A stretch of 64,000 nucleotides of DNA from Cepaea nemoralis (taxonomy: Eukaryota > Mollusca > Gastropoda > Stylommatophora > Helicidae), in contig JACEFZ010017449.1 in NCBI GenBank assembly GCA_014155875.1, positions 898,501 to 962,500 on the forward strand, given 5' to 3'. Under the pieces are notes generated by a model, which was not told the origin of the DNA, ran no database searches, and saw nothing but the letters and a program-made list of their open reading frames with translations. This document shows, in pieces, positions 12,246 through 22,872 of the stretch (positions are counted from its first letter, which is position 1; each line of letters begins with the position of its first letter). Position numbers and translations under genes: made by a program.

Positions 12246-12509
<264 letters not shown>

Positions 12510-12613
12510 TCGCATGTCGTCATGTGTTATTGTGGTCAATCTATCTCAGCATTTCACCTCAAACAAAACTGTTCCACTATTTGCACAGTTTGATAATTAC
12601 AGAAGCAACATTT

Positions 12614-13210
12614 CCCCTTTAACTATACCTGTTGTATGGACATTGTTTCCTCAACTATACCTGTTGTATGGACATTGCTTCCTCTCAACTATAACCTGTG
12701 TATGGACATTGTTTCCCTCAACTATACCTGTGTATGGACATTGTTTCGTCTCAACTATACCTGTGTATGGACATTGTTTCATCTCAACTATACCTGTGTA
12801 TGGACATTGTTTCCTCTTAACTATATCTATGTATGGACATTGTCTCCTGTCAACTATACTGTGTATGGACATTGTTTCCTGTCACTATACCTGTTTATGG
12901 TCATTGTTTCCCTCAACTATACCTGTTTATGGTCATTGTTTCCCTCAACTGATACCTGTGTATGGACATTGTTTCACTCAACTATACCTGTGTATGGACA
13001 TTGTTTCCCTCAACAATACCTGCTTATGAGCATTGTTTCCACCCTTCTATACCTGCTACTGGACATTATTTCCCTTAAAATATACCTGTGTTTGGACATT
13101 GTTTCCCTTCAAGTATACTTGCGTATGGACATTTTTCCCTTTCAACTATACATGTGTAATAACATTGTTTCCTTTCAACTATATCTGCGACTGCATTTTG
13201 TTTCCCAACA
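12614..13210. repeat. 33-bp minisatellite
   Basis: About 17 copies of a unit containing TATACCTGTGTATGGACATT followed by GTTTCC. Copies decay from left to right, becoming hard to recognise after 13100. The forward frames of 257-267 codons are translations of this array. Confidence 0.92.
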
Positions 13211-13224
13211 GTTTCATTTGTTAA

Positions 13225-13470
13225 CAGACTTTATACACTACACCGTCTTATTATTTCTCAGCTACATTCTCATTATTTCTCAACTTCACTGTCTCATTAT
13301 TTCTCAACTTCACTGTCTCATTATTTCCACTTCACTGTCTCATTATTTCTCAACAAAATACTCTGTCTCATTTTTATCTCAACACACTATACCGTCTCAT
13401 TATTTATGAACAAAATACAGTGTCCAAATATTTCTCAATAAAATACACTGTCCCATTACATCTCAGCAAC
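13225..13470. repeat. Degenerate 24-bp tandem repeat
   Basis: Nine or ten imperfect copies of a unit containing CACTGTCTCATTATTTCTCA directly follow the previous array and may be derived from it (shared TTTC/CAACT elements). Confidence 0.75.
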
Positions 13471-13878
13471 CGCCATCTCACTGTATTTCCCCATCACAAA
13501 ACTTCCTCATGTTTCTAAACAATTAGTTGTCATCATTGTTTTCCCTAGAACATCTAGCCTACTCGAAACCAAGGCGATCCCGCATCCCCTGGTGTATTTT
13601 AACATTCCTACACCCACCGAACTTCACCAGCGAAAACGACACTTTGTCACGGACGGGGTGAGCCTGACTCCCCGCTACCGTCACCGAGGTATACTTTCTC
13701 CCAGGCCTGGCATGCCCCGGATACTTTAAGATTGTTGACAGTTGTGATGTTGTCATAACGTGGGGAGTTATGTTGACACTCTCTGTTTGAAACAGTTGGT
13801 CTTTGAATCAGAAATCGATAGATAAATGAACTGAAAGCGGAAGTGTCATGCTTGTATATACTGATGCGCGAATGGCTC
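13471..13878. other. Unrecognised GC-richer segment
   Basis: 13550-13755 is richer in GC than its surroundings and has a 65-codon reverse frame. It could be an old transposon piece, but I recognise no family and see no splice or start context for a gene. Confidence 0.4.
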
Positions 13879-13879
13879 G

Positions 13880-13952
<73 letters not shown>

Positions 13953-13953
13953 G
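13879..13953. repeat. (GTT)n microsatellite
   Basis: A nearly pure 75-bp GTT run; a short (AAC)n lies at 14042-14058. Confidence 0.97.
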
Positions 13954-14255
13954 CTGTTTGTGAATTCTCTTGAATTGTTACTCAAAAGTCTGATGTATTG
14001 GCGATCAGTTCGTCTGAGCCAGTTAAAGGGCTTGAAGAAAAAAACAACAACAACAACAGAAGCTGACATATGTTTTATTCGTCACAACACGGTGTTACCA
14101 ATTCCAAACATGAACAGTCCTAGAAACACACGGACGTAAAATCACATCATGTGAATTGAGATGCTTAAGAAATGCAGATGGAAAAACAATATAAAATAGA
14201 GAAACAAATGAGAGACTAAGAACAAGTGTAGGAATAACCGAATACTGACTTTATA

Positions 14256-14745
14256 CCGTGTGTTTGTAAAGTCTCACTACACTTTGTATGAATAATATAT
14301 TTGAAAAATAAAGAACATGATGTCATTAAAAAAAATATGCTAAAAATTTGATTAAATTGGTTACAATAGTCACTGATCTAACGTTGTTTTGGAGAAGCTG
14401 GAAAGTAGCAATGAAGTATTCATTTCCTGTAGCAAGAAATGTATTCAACAAATTTCTAACCGCTATGCGATGAGGAGGTTGTTTATCAGGAAAGTTACAA
14501 CTCTTTGAACAACCATCCATGTGTATCGACCGCCATTTCGAAATACTTTTTCAACCAAAAATAATTCTTTCTTCCGTTAGTAACACCATTCTGTTTGGAG
14601 TGCAAAGAATTATTCCTGCAGACGACAAACTTTCACAGCATATTGCTTCACGATGAACTTTGGAGCACATTTTTATGACGTCATGTACTTCATTTTTCAA
14701 ATTTGTTCTACATACAAAGTGTAGTGAGACTTTACAAACACCCGG
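14256..14745. mobile_element. Mariner-type MITE, 490 bp, 35-bp TIRs, TA duplication
   Basis: The ends are inverted copies over 35 bp with one mismatch (CCG[T/G]GTGTTTGTAAAGTC, then TCACTACACTTTGTATG). Each side is flanked by TA, the Tc1/mariner target duplication. The interior keeps a fragment resembling the transposase N-terminus, so it looks like an internally deleted derivative of an autonomous element. It sits inside repeat R1. Confidence 0.9.
14326..14520 (-). pseudogene. Transposase N-terminal helix-turn-helix remnant inside the MITE
   Basis: A 64-codon frame contains FPDKQPPHRIAVRNLLNTF followed by LATG. This resembles the DNA-binding start of many mariner/Tc1-like transposases (F-P-x-K-x-P-P-x-R..I..L..KF..TG). 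No catalytic domain follows. It may be only the leftover of the parent gene, or could still bind the terminal repeats if expressed. Homology is judged by eye. Confidence 0.55.
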
Positions 14746-14977
14746 TAGAACAACAAAGAATTAATTGTTTCGGACAGTTAGAATGGAACAAGATCATCCA
14801 ACGGATAGAGAGTTCTACGTGAGAACATCGGGATACAAGGTGAGAGGACGACACAGGGAGGTCGGCTAGATGGAGTAAAAATGTCATTGTAGAAAGCAAC
14901 TATGAAATTAGCACCAGCAATGAAACAAGCGAAACATAAATTACATAATTCAATTCATCTTCACGACAGAAGCAGTA

Positions 14978-15354
14978 GGGAAGAAGAAGAAGATGAAGAG
15001 AAAGAAGAAGAAGAAGAAGAAGAAGAAGAAGAAGAAGAAGAAGAAGAAGAAGAAGAAGAAGAAGAAGAGGAGGAGGAGGAGGAGGAGGAAGAGGAGGAGG
15101 AGGAGGAAAAGAAGAAGAAGAAGAAGAAGAAGGAAGAAGAAGAAGAAGAAGAAGAAGAAGAAGAAGAAGAAGAAGAAGAAGAAGCAGAAGAAGAAGAAGA
15201 AGAAGAAGAAGAAGAAGAAGAAGAAGAAGAAGAAGAAGAAGAAGAAGAAAGAAGAAGAAGAGAAGAAGAAGAAGAAGAAGAAGAAGAAGAAGAAGAAGAA
15301 GAAGAAGAAGAAGAAGAAGAAGCAGAAGCAGAAGAAGAAGAAGAAGAAGAAGAA

Positions 15355-15414
<60 letters not shown>
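14978..15414. repeat. (GAA/GAG)n purine tract followed by (TAA)n
   Basis: About 375 bp of all-purine top strand (GAA with GAG and GCA interruptions), then about 55 bp of TAA. Poly-E, poly-K and poly-F frames over it are artefacts. The mirror-symmetric purine strand is a candidate for triplex (H-DNA). Confidence 0.97.
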
Positions 15415-15422
<8 letters not shown>

Positions 15423-15830
15423 CCTTCACAAAAAACTGTATTGCCGAGCTCTCCTCCTCCTCTCCAAACCAGTATTCAGCGTGGTGTGCAAGACTGGTAC
15501 TGCAACTGCACACCCGCGGGGATGCACCTTATGATGAAACTAAGATACAACTAAAAGGGATAACGCGGTAACCAATGTTTGGTTTGTACACAAGATTAAT
15601 GTTGGTAAACTTACAAGAAGACATAGCTGTAATCTATGTTTGATTTATAGACAAGATACATGTTGATAAACTTATTAGAAGAATGGACACGGCAGTAAAG
15701 GTAAGGCTGTCTGGATATGCAGAAAAGTATTATTTAGAGATATACAGAGATGTATAGAACGAAAGAAACAACTAAAGAAAGACAGAAAAACAGAAAGACG
15801 AAAAAGACCCCCTATACAGATAACACCGCA
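15415..15830. other. Unrecognised spacer
   Basis: Mixed sequence with an internal near-duplication (GTTTGGTTTGTACACAAGAT / GTTTGATTTATAGACAAGAT, about 15577 and 15638). No gene seen. Confidence 0.5.
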
Positions 15831-15861
<31 letters not shown>

Positions 15862-15891
15862 TAGGTCGTCTGTCTGTCTGTCTGTCTGTTA

Positions 15892-15924
<33 letters not shown>

Positions 15925-15976
15925 TCTGTCTGTCCTGTCTGTCCTGTCTGTCTGGTCTGTCTGTCTGTCTGTCGGT
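15831..15976. repeat. (CTGT)n microsatellite, interrupted
   Basis: CTGT repeats with several single-base interruptions; frames are artefacts. Confidence 0.97.
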
Positions 15977-16039
15977 CTGATCGTCAGTGTATGTGTGTGT
16001 AAAGTGTGGGAATTTGTTCATACTAGATTTAGTGATTAT

Positions 16040-17752
16040 GTGAGGCATCATGTGTGTGTGTAGATGTAAGGATGTGTGTGTGGGTGTGTGTGTGTATGTG
16101 AGGGATGTGTGTGTTGTGTGTGTGGGGGGATGTGTGTGGGGGATTATGTGGGGAATGTATGTGTGGAGGGATTGTGTGTGGGGGATGTGTGTGGGTGGAT
16201 GGGGGATGTATGGGTGGTGAAGGATGTGGTGGGTGGGGGATGTTTGGGTGGGGGGATGTTTGGGTGGATGGTTGGAAGTGTATGGGGGTTGGTAGGTAGG
16301 GGTTGTGTAGGTGGGGCATGTGTGTGTGGATGGGTCGGTGGGTGGGTGAGTTAGGGATGTGTATGTGAATGGGTGTGTGGGGGTGTGTGGGGTGCGTGTG
16401 CGTTGGGGGATGGGTGTGTGATAGGTGTGGGGGATGGGTGTGGAGATTTGTGTGTGGGATATGTTTGTGTGGGTGGAGTGTGTGCGTGTGAGTGGGGCAA
16501 ATGTGGATTGATGGAGGATATATGTGTGGGTGGTAAGAGAGTTTTAGGTGGTGGTGGGTGGGAGATGAGTGGAGAGCAATGTGTGTGGGTGAGGGATGTG
16601 TTGGTGGGGATGTGTTTAGGGAATGTTTGTATGGGTGAGGGATGTGTATATGGGTGGGGTGTTGTGTAGGAGGGGAGATGTGTGTGGGTGATGGATGGGT
16701 GTGTGTCGGTGGGTGGGGGAGGTGTGGTTGGGTGTTGGATGTGCGGTGGGTGAAGGATGTGTGTGAGGGTTGGGGATGTGTGTTTGGCTGGGTTGTTAGG
16801 GTGTGTGAATGTGGGTGGGTAGATGAGAAATGCATGTATTGATGGGTGGGTGGGAGTTGTGTGGGTGTGAGTGGTTGAGGGATGAGTACGTGAATGGGGG
16901 GATGTGTGTGGAGATGAGTGTATGGGTGGGGGATGTGTGTGTGTGGGTGGGAAGATTGTGTAGGTGGGAGATGTGTATGCGTGGAGTGTGTGCGTGGGGT
17001 GTGTGTGGGTGGTGGGGTGTGAGTGGGAGGTGTGTGTTTGTGGATGGGGGGAATGTGTTGGTGGGTGGGAATGTGTATGGGGATATGTGTTTATGTGGGG
17101 AGATGTGTGTGTGTGTGTGTGTGTGTGTTTGGGATATATGTGTGTGGCTGGGGGTGTGTGTGGGTGGGGGAATGTGTGGTTAATGGATGTGTGTTTGGAT
17201 GATGGGTGATTGGGGGGTGGCGGTGGGGGTGGGTGGGGGTGGGAGAATGGGTAAGTGTGTTAAGGTTGGGGGATGGATGGGGGATGTGTGTGTGTGTGTT
17301 GGTGGGTGCGGGTGTGTGGGTGGGTAGTGTAGATTGTGTGGGTGGGGATGTGCGTAAAGAGGATGTGTGGGTGGGTGCGGGATGCTTGTATGAGTAAGTG
17401 AGGGATGTGTGGGTTGGCGGGGAGATGTGTGTGTGTGTGGGTGGGGGAAGTGTGTTTGGGGGATGTGTGGTTGGCTGGGTGGTTGGGGATGTGTTGGTGG
17501 ATGGGTTAGGATTTGTGGATGAGTGAGTATTATTGGGTTATGGGATGGGTGGATGATGTGTGTGTGGGTGGAGAGATGTGTGTAGGCGTGGGAGTATGTG
17601 GGTGTGTGACGTGTGGGTGTGGGACGTGTGGGTGAGGGATCGGTGGATGTGTGCGGGTATGTATGTGTGCATGGAGGTGTGTATGTGTGTGGTTGGGTGG
17701 GGGATGTGTGGGTGGATGGGGGATGTGTGGGTGGGTGGGGGTTGTGCCTCCT
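16040..17752. repeat. 1.7-kb GT-rich degenerate minisatellite
   Basis: Irregular units based on GGGGGATGTGTGGGTGGGTG, nearly free of C. The same motif in reverse orientation is at 35936-36440, and a 38-bp snippet lies at 37713-37750. The top strand has many GGG runs. It is directly followed by the conserved core at 17753-17912. Confidence 0.95.
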
Positions 17753-17912
17753 AACGTGGAATATGCATTGTTTATGTCTACAACATTCATTTGATTATGT
17801 TTTTTCCACATGTGAATTTATTATGCACTACTGATGAACAAAAGATAGTGATTGGAAGGGCCGAAAGTAAGACGGACCTGCGTGCCCAATTTGTTACCCG
17901 TTGAAAATTAAG
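17753..17912 (+). mobile_element. Core of a minisatellite-bearing dispersed element
   Basis: This 160-bp non-coding core (TACAACATTCATTTGA, GATGAACAAAAGATA, GGGCCGAAAGTAAGACGG, CGTGCCCAATTTGT) recurs in reverse at 35330-35500 and 35755-35935. In every copy the same side adjoins a GT/CA-rich minisatellite, so core plus array appear to move together. Such architecture is known in pearl/CvA and DINE/Helentron-like elements; the match to these is architectural only. Confidence 0.75.
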
Positions 17913-17913
17913 T

Positions 17914-18001
<88 letters not shown>
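17914..18001. repeat. (TTTC)n microsatellite
   Basis: An 88-bp pure TTTC run at the 3' side of the core element, possibly its tail. Confidence 0.98.
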
Positions 18002-18246
18002 ATTCTGTTTTATTTTAGTAATTTGTACATGATTGGTATTTGTGGCCAAGTTTAACATCCAAGGCGGACAGCAGTATGACTAATACGTTTCTTTGTCGCC
18101 TGTTGATCGTATTCGAATCTCCCCATGTCTTCCACGCCCCCCCCCCTCCCCCTCCATTCTTACCCAGCCTCTCCCACCAATTTAAATAGCACCATTTGAG
18201 CAAACGGGTGAAATTAAGTGAAAGTTTATAATGTATTTGAGTTCAA

Positions 18247-18362
18247 CCACATGAACCGACAACTATGGAATATGGACATAATTCGTATCCAACAACTTAA
18301 ATAGCACACTTTTAATGATTAGATAAATATTGTTCATATTCCATAGTTGTTAGTTTATGTGG
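18247..18362. repeat. 116-bp imperfect inverted repeat (MITE-like)
   Basis: Arms of 28 bp (18247-18274 and 18335-18362) share CAACTATGGAATATG and CCACAT ends with about four mismatches, around a 60-bp centre. No clear target duplication. The flanks, 18002-18246 and 18363-18397, show nothing recognisable. Confidence 0.6.
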
Positions 18363-18397
18363 ATGATAGAATTGGCTAATGAAGACACATTTTAAAG

Positions 18398-18885
18398 GGT
18401 GTCTAGTTAGTCATACGCCGAAGTACACTTTTTCCAGCAGTGAGGCCCTATCGTTATTTGGAGGAGACAGGTTCGAATCCCGGTCGGCAACTACAGCTTT
18501 CAATTTTATGCTGCCTAGTGCGTCCTCTAATCCCTACCTCTTTATTCTACTTCTTTAGAAAAAAAGTCTTAAAAGTCGAGAGGATAGACTTCATTGCCCC
18601 GGGTTTTATTCCATATGGCTTGGTCTCTTTTCGCAAGGCGACCTGCAGAAAGCATCGCACAAAGCACAAACTCCGTAGCTCCGGCGACGACCCCAAGAGT
18701 CTCCGAGAAAAATGCACAACAGAAAGACGTAGCACGAAATCGAACCCACAACCTTCGGAGCGCGAGATAGACGGCTTGGCTACTTCGCCCCGGAGACCCT
18801 ACTTCTTAGAGCCCCAAACAGTACAGATATGTTTATTTATGAACTGTCTTAGTGGCCTCAAAGGGTTCCCCAATTGATATTACAC
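18398..18885 (+). mobile_element. SINE-2 copy interrupted by SINE-3
   Basis: The 5' part contains an exact tRNA B-box (GGTTCGAATCC at 18470-18480). The 3' part resumes at about 18810 with CTTAGTGGCCTCAA. Together they match the reverse copy at 18950-19200, which has no interruption. The 240 bp between are SINE-3. The host must therefore be the older insertion. Confidence 0.82.
18559..18798 (-). mobile_element. SINE-3 copy nested in SINE-2, with target duplication
   Basis: On the reverse strand the head has an A-box (TAGCCAAGCCG, 18782-18772) and a B-box-like GGTTCGATTTC (18747-18737) at tRNA spacing. The 3' end is T-rich. CTACTTCTTTAG at 18547-18558 and CTACTTCTTAG at 18799-18809 are the target duplication with one base lost. 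A second copy is at 57700-57925. Confidence 0.85.
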
Positions 18886-18949
18886 AGACAGTAATATTTG
18901 TATAGGCTGAAACTGATAGGCAGAAAGTACACTTTGAGACAACATTACA

Positions 18950-19200
18950 AATTATTTAAGTGGCGGGTAATCAATAGGGAGAACCGCTGAGGCCACTAAG
19001 ACAATTACACAAATAAACACACATAGTATTATTTGGCTATCGCAAAAGGAGAAGAAGGAAATAGAGACTAGAAGACGCACTAGACAACATAAAATTTGAA
19101 AGCTATAATAGTTACCGACCTGGATCGAATCTGTAACCTCCAAATGACGACGGCGCCTCGCTGCAGGAACAAGTGTACTTCGACGCACGACTAACTAGAC
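18950..19200 (-). mobile_element. SINE-2 copy, reverse, uninterrupted
   Basis: The reverse complement matches the split copy at 18398-18885: TGTCTAGTTAGTCGTGCGTC at the head, GATTCGATCC as a degenerate B-box, then a tail with TCTTAGTGGCCTCAG. The two copies face each other 65 bp apart. Confidence 0.82.
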
Positions 19201-19204
19201 ACTC

Positions 19205-19475
19205 TGGTAGTGGCGGGTAGTATCCCTCTCCGTGGCCAAAGGCTTGTGAACGCGGTTCGTGAGCCTCTTACCGGGCGTTCGAAACACAGCCGCGACCGAT
19301 TTGTGCAGCAGACCGTGTCGCGTTGTGTTATAACGAGTTGGTATGGGAGCCGGTTGTTCAGAAAGCAATGGCAAACTACTGAACGTTAAATTTGCCGAGT
19401 ACATCAACAGCAGCTGAAAAATGCTGGTGTTGACTGCAACGTCCTGCAAGGGATACGCAACATTAAAAAAAAAGT
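19205..19475 (+). mobile_element. SINE-1 copy, forward
   Basis: It has a GCGTTCGAAACAC B-box-like block, the conserved CAGAAAGCAATGGCAAACTA block, the tail TGCTGGTGTTGACTGCAACG, and ends in an A-run at 19465-19473. Confidence 0.82.
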
Positions 19476-19479
19476 ATCA

Positions 19480-20400
19480 ACATAAATATTCATTGATCAC
19501 TAAAATAAACAGCCGAATCAAAACAGATATCATTGCAATCAATAAACAGCTAGCCTCAACGTAAAGAGAGGACTACAAAGTATAAGGGTAATGAATAATG
19601 AATATTTCCAGGTTTGTGCAAGATAGAAAGGATGTCGCCGGCTAGTACATGATAGAAAGTATGTCTAAAAGACACCGTTTCAATAGAACCCGCGTCTCAC
19701 ATGGGGGTCATAGTGCACTTACTTAAAAACCAAACCAGGATCTCGAAAAATCGCTTTGCGGTTTGAAGTGTTGCCCCCTCGTGAGGAACCATTGACCGAG
19801 CCATGGGTCGAGGCCTACAGAGGACATCATCATTGACGTGTTGCTCCACGCCCGCCCAAGACGCTGACATCAGAAACTTCCCACAAAATGGAGCAGCTTT
19901 GGTTGAAGAAGAATAATCGCGGTTTTTAATTTCGCAGTCTTTAAAAGGAATCTCCCAGTCGCATTTAAATGATTCTTTGTGCTGATTCTCTGATTATATG
20001 GGACATTTGAAACATCCTTTTAGTCGACATTATTCCGTATGTTTAACTTTTAAATCACTAAAAGAATGTCTAGAATTCAACTGTTGATTCCCGTGATCAC
20101 ACGCATGCAAAATGCTATTGTTGTTACCCAGAGTTTATAGTTTACTGTTCGGATATTGTGTTACAGTTTACAATTAGAGTAACAGTAATTTCAAGGTAGA
20201 GACTACCATGAGTGTGTGAAATGTTATGGTTTCACGCGTGCTAGGTGAAGGAATGGGGTGTGCGTAATTCACTTCATGTGGATTTTTATGTTATGATAAT
20301 TCTTGTGTCCACTTTACAAGGCTAAGGTTTCAGCCTAGTACCCTACTGCTGGCGATCATAATATTGTATTAAAACAAGGGTGATATAACAGGAGTTCTTG
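19480..20400. other. No recognised feature
   Basis: About 0.9 kb of apparently unique, AT-rich sequence. No open frame above 60 codons, no repeat I can match within the window and no RNA-gene signature. Confidence 0.6.
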
Positions 20401-20408
20401 TGTGCGTG

Positions 20409-20678
20409 TTGAAGAAGAAGAAGAAGAAGAGAAGAAGAAGAAGAAGAAGAAAGAAGAAGAAGAAGAAAAGAAGAGAAGAGGAAGAAGAAGAAGAAGAAGA
20501 AGAAGAAGAAGAAGAAGAAGAAGAAGAAGAAGAAGAAGAAGAAGAAGAAGAAGAAGAAGAAGAAGAAGAAGAAGAAGAAGAAGAAGAAGAAGAAGAAGAA
20601 GAAGAAGAAGAAGAAGAAGAAGAAGAAGAAGAAGAAGAGAAGAAGAAGAAGAAGAGAAGAAGAAGAAGAAGAAGAGAA

Positions 20679-20709
<31 letters not shown>

Positions 20710-20768
20710 AAGAAGAAGAAGAAGAAGAATGAAGAAGAAGAAGAAGAGAAGAAGAAGAAGAAGAAGAA

Positions 20769-20799
<31 letters not shown>

Positions 20800-21055
20800 T
20801 AGAAGGAAGAAGAAGAAGAAAGAAGAAGAAGAAGAAGAAGAAGAAGAGAAGAAGAAAGAAGAAGAAGAAGAAGAAGAAGAATGAAAGAAGAAGAAGAAGA
20901 GAGAAGAAGAAGAAGAAGAGAAGAAGAAGAAGAAGAAGAAGAAGAAGAAGAAGAAGAAAGAAGGAGAAGAAGAAGAGAAGAAGAAGAAGAAGAAGAAGAA
21001 GAAGCAGAAGAAGAAGAAGAAGAAGAAGAAGAAGAAGAAGAAGAATGAAGACGAA

Positions 21056-21087
<32 letters not shown>

Positions 21088-21201
21088 TAGAAGAAGTAAG
21101 AAGAGAAGAAGCAGCAGCAGCAGCAGCAGCAGCAGAAAAAGAAGAAGAAGAAGAAGAAGAAGAAGAAGAAGAAGAAGAAGAAGAAGAAGAAGAAGAAGAA
21201 G

Positions 21202-21232
<31 letters not shown>
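20409..21232. repeat. 0.8-kb (GAA)n tract with (AGC)n island
   Basis: GAA repeats with scattered AG slips; (AGC)8 or so at about 21108-21134. Almost no pyrimidines on the top strand outside a few T and C bases. Poly-E, poly-R and poly-K frames are artefacts. Confidence 0.97.
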
Positions 21233-21524
21233 TTCCCTATGATCTATTCGAAGCCTATGTTATCTGATCCTATCTTGGCATTCATTTCTTACGTCAAAAT
21301 GTTTGATATTTCCCTTTCTTTGATTGTGGAGTTTCATGTAACACTCCTTAATATTTGAACCACCCTTGTATTTTGTGGATGCGTAACTCTGAATTATATA
21401 AACGGTTATTTTCTTTTTATGGTTCCCAATGTTGCTATTATTATTCTTGAACTCACGTTTCCTATTCTATTAGTGCTATTTTCTGCTTCATTAGGGGCAC
21501 TCCTTAACTGTGGGGAATATGTTC

Positions 21525-21752
21525 CTATGTATCGTACGAGAACATTACTTTTTCACCTGTGCTTAGAAGCTGTTTGCACCTTGTTTCGTGTAACCCCTGA
21601 ATGCTAATCTCATGGTATTTCATCAGCTCCACCACCTGTGCTGTCTTTCCCAATTCATCCAATGTGTACCATTCCAGACTCAAATTCTGGAAATCTCCCT
21701 GGGTGAAAGGAAGATAATCTGTTATCCGGATTACTTGCAGCTTTCTCCACAT
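21525..21752 (-). pseudogene. LINE endonuclease N-terminal fragment
   Basis: The reverse frame contains LDELGKTAQVVELMKYHEIS followed by IQGLHETR and STGEKVMFS. This matches the first strands of an apurinic-like (EEP) endonuclease of LINEs, usually -GKTAQV..EM..Y.I.ILGISE.RW...G....GE.V.-. The enzyme would nick target DNA to start reverse transcription. The rest of the domain is lost or unrecognisable to the left. On this strand its upstream side faces the 84-bp monomer array. Confidence 0.65.
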
Positions 21753-21874
21753 GACTCTATACTTCTTCTAGAAGCGTTTCCTTTCCTCTTGGATGGCTTG
21801 GTTATTATTTTTTTTCCTTTACCGTTAGACAAGTTTATAATTTGTTGTATTTTGCAGCTAACGTTTTCCTACGG

Positions 21875-22461
21875 TGTCAGGTCTTAGTCAGATAAGACTG
21901 AGCTACCGTATGACAGTAGACGGTACTACCTGCTTTCTGTTAGCTTCAAATGTTGGGATGTCAGGTCTTAGTCAGATGTGTCTGAGCTACCGTATGACAG
22001 TAGACGGTACTACCTGCTTTCTGTTAGCGCCAAATGTTGGGATGTCAGATTTTAGTCAGATGTGTCTGAGCTACCGTATGACAGTAGACGGTACTACCTG
22101 CTTTCTGTTAGCGCCAAATGTTGGGATGTCAGATCTTAGTCAGATGTGTCTGAGCTACCGTATGACAGTAGACGGTACTACCTGCTTTCTGTTAGCGCCA
22201 AATGTTGGGATGTCAGATCTTAGTCAGATAAGACTGAGCTACCGTATGACAGTAGACGGTACTACCTGCTTTCTGTTAGCGCCAAATGTGGGATGTCAGA
22301 TCTTAGTCAGATAAGACTGAGCTTACCGTATGACAGTAGAACGGTACTACCTGCTTTCTGTAGCGCCAAATGTTGGGATGTCAGATCTTAGTCAGATAAG
22401 ACTGAGCTACCGTATGACAGTAGACGGTACTACCTGCTTTCTGTTAGCGCCGAATGTTGGG
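21875..22461. repeat. 84-bp tandem repeat, seven copies
   Basis: Each unit contains GTCAGATCTTAGTCAGATAA, GAGCTACCGTATGACAGTAG and TTCTGTTAGCGCCAAATG. Copies are over 95% alike; two single-base deletions at about 22289 and 22362 break the 28-residue periodic frame. No stop codon lies in the forward frame, so a spurious 146-codon frame results. Confidence 0.96.
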
Positions 22462-22872
22462 CGGCGCTCACCAAACCTGACACCCTACATTGTGCCAACA
22501 AATTCGGGCTGAGGAGTGAATTTGGAGGATACAAGCCTTACTCTAGTGCGAGGAAATGCAACCTAAAGACTAATTGTCATGGCAGGACAGACCAGACCCT
22601 AAGCCTTGGTCGGTAACTGGTCTAGGATGGAAGCTCCGATAGGCGGACAGTTAGAGTATTGCTCTGCTGATCCTGCAGCTTTTGCAGCTTGTCTTGTTTC
22701 AGACATATTGCTGATACCTTTCCTCCAGAGTAAACTAGACAGGTCGAGAGAGGGATCATGCTGCATGGGTAACACATGATCTCTAAATTCAGCCCGGGCT
22801 TTGTGTTAGGAGAGGTATAACCTCCATTTTACAAACTATCGTCTGTAAATACCGCAAGGTGCCTGCCGGTCA
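22462..22872 (+). other. Unrecognised segment ending in a LINE-A 3' scrap
   Basis: 22462-22830 is non-coding and unlike anything else here; it could be the 5'-most part of a LINE leader. 22830-22872 carries CAAACTATCGTCTG and CCGCAAGGTGCC, the 3' terminus shared by the LINE-A copies. Confidence 0.45.

Larger units (their letters stand above)
14085..14830. mobile_element. Dispersed repeat R1, split by a MITE
   Basis: The two halves (14085-14255 and 14746 to about 14830) align as one piece with 57160-57430: shared blocks are TAGAAACACAC, AATCACATC, CAAGTGTA and the pair ATGTTTCGG / ATTGTTTCGG followed by TTAGAA(C/T)GGAAC. The 57-kb copy lacks the intervening 490 bp, so that segment is a later insertion. 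The type of R1 is unknown. Confidence 0.7.

Noticed and set aside
14902..15571. Acidic, lysine-rich or phenylalanine-rich proteins
   Set aside because: Pure GAA/GAG repeat read in different frames; same for 20400-21242.
16040..17752. Telomeric repeat
   Set aside because: The unit is irregular and GT-rich but not TTAGGG-like; the array lies between dispersed elements.
18470..18480. tRNA gene, from a perfect B-box
   Set aside because: No cloverleaf could be completed; the sequence recurs as a dispersed element with a long non-tRNA body. The same applies at 24437-24489, 26826-26900 and 37314-37401.
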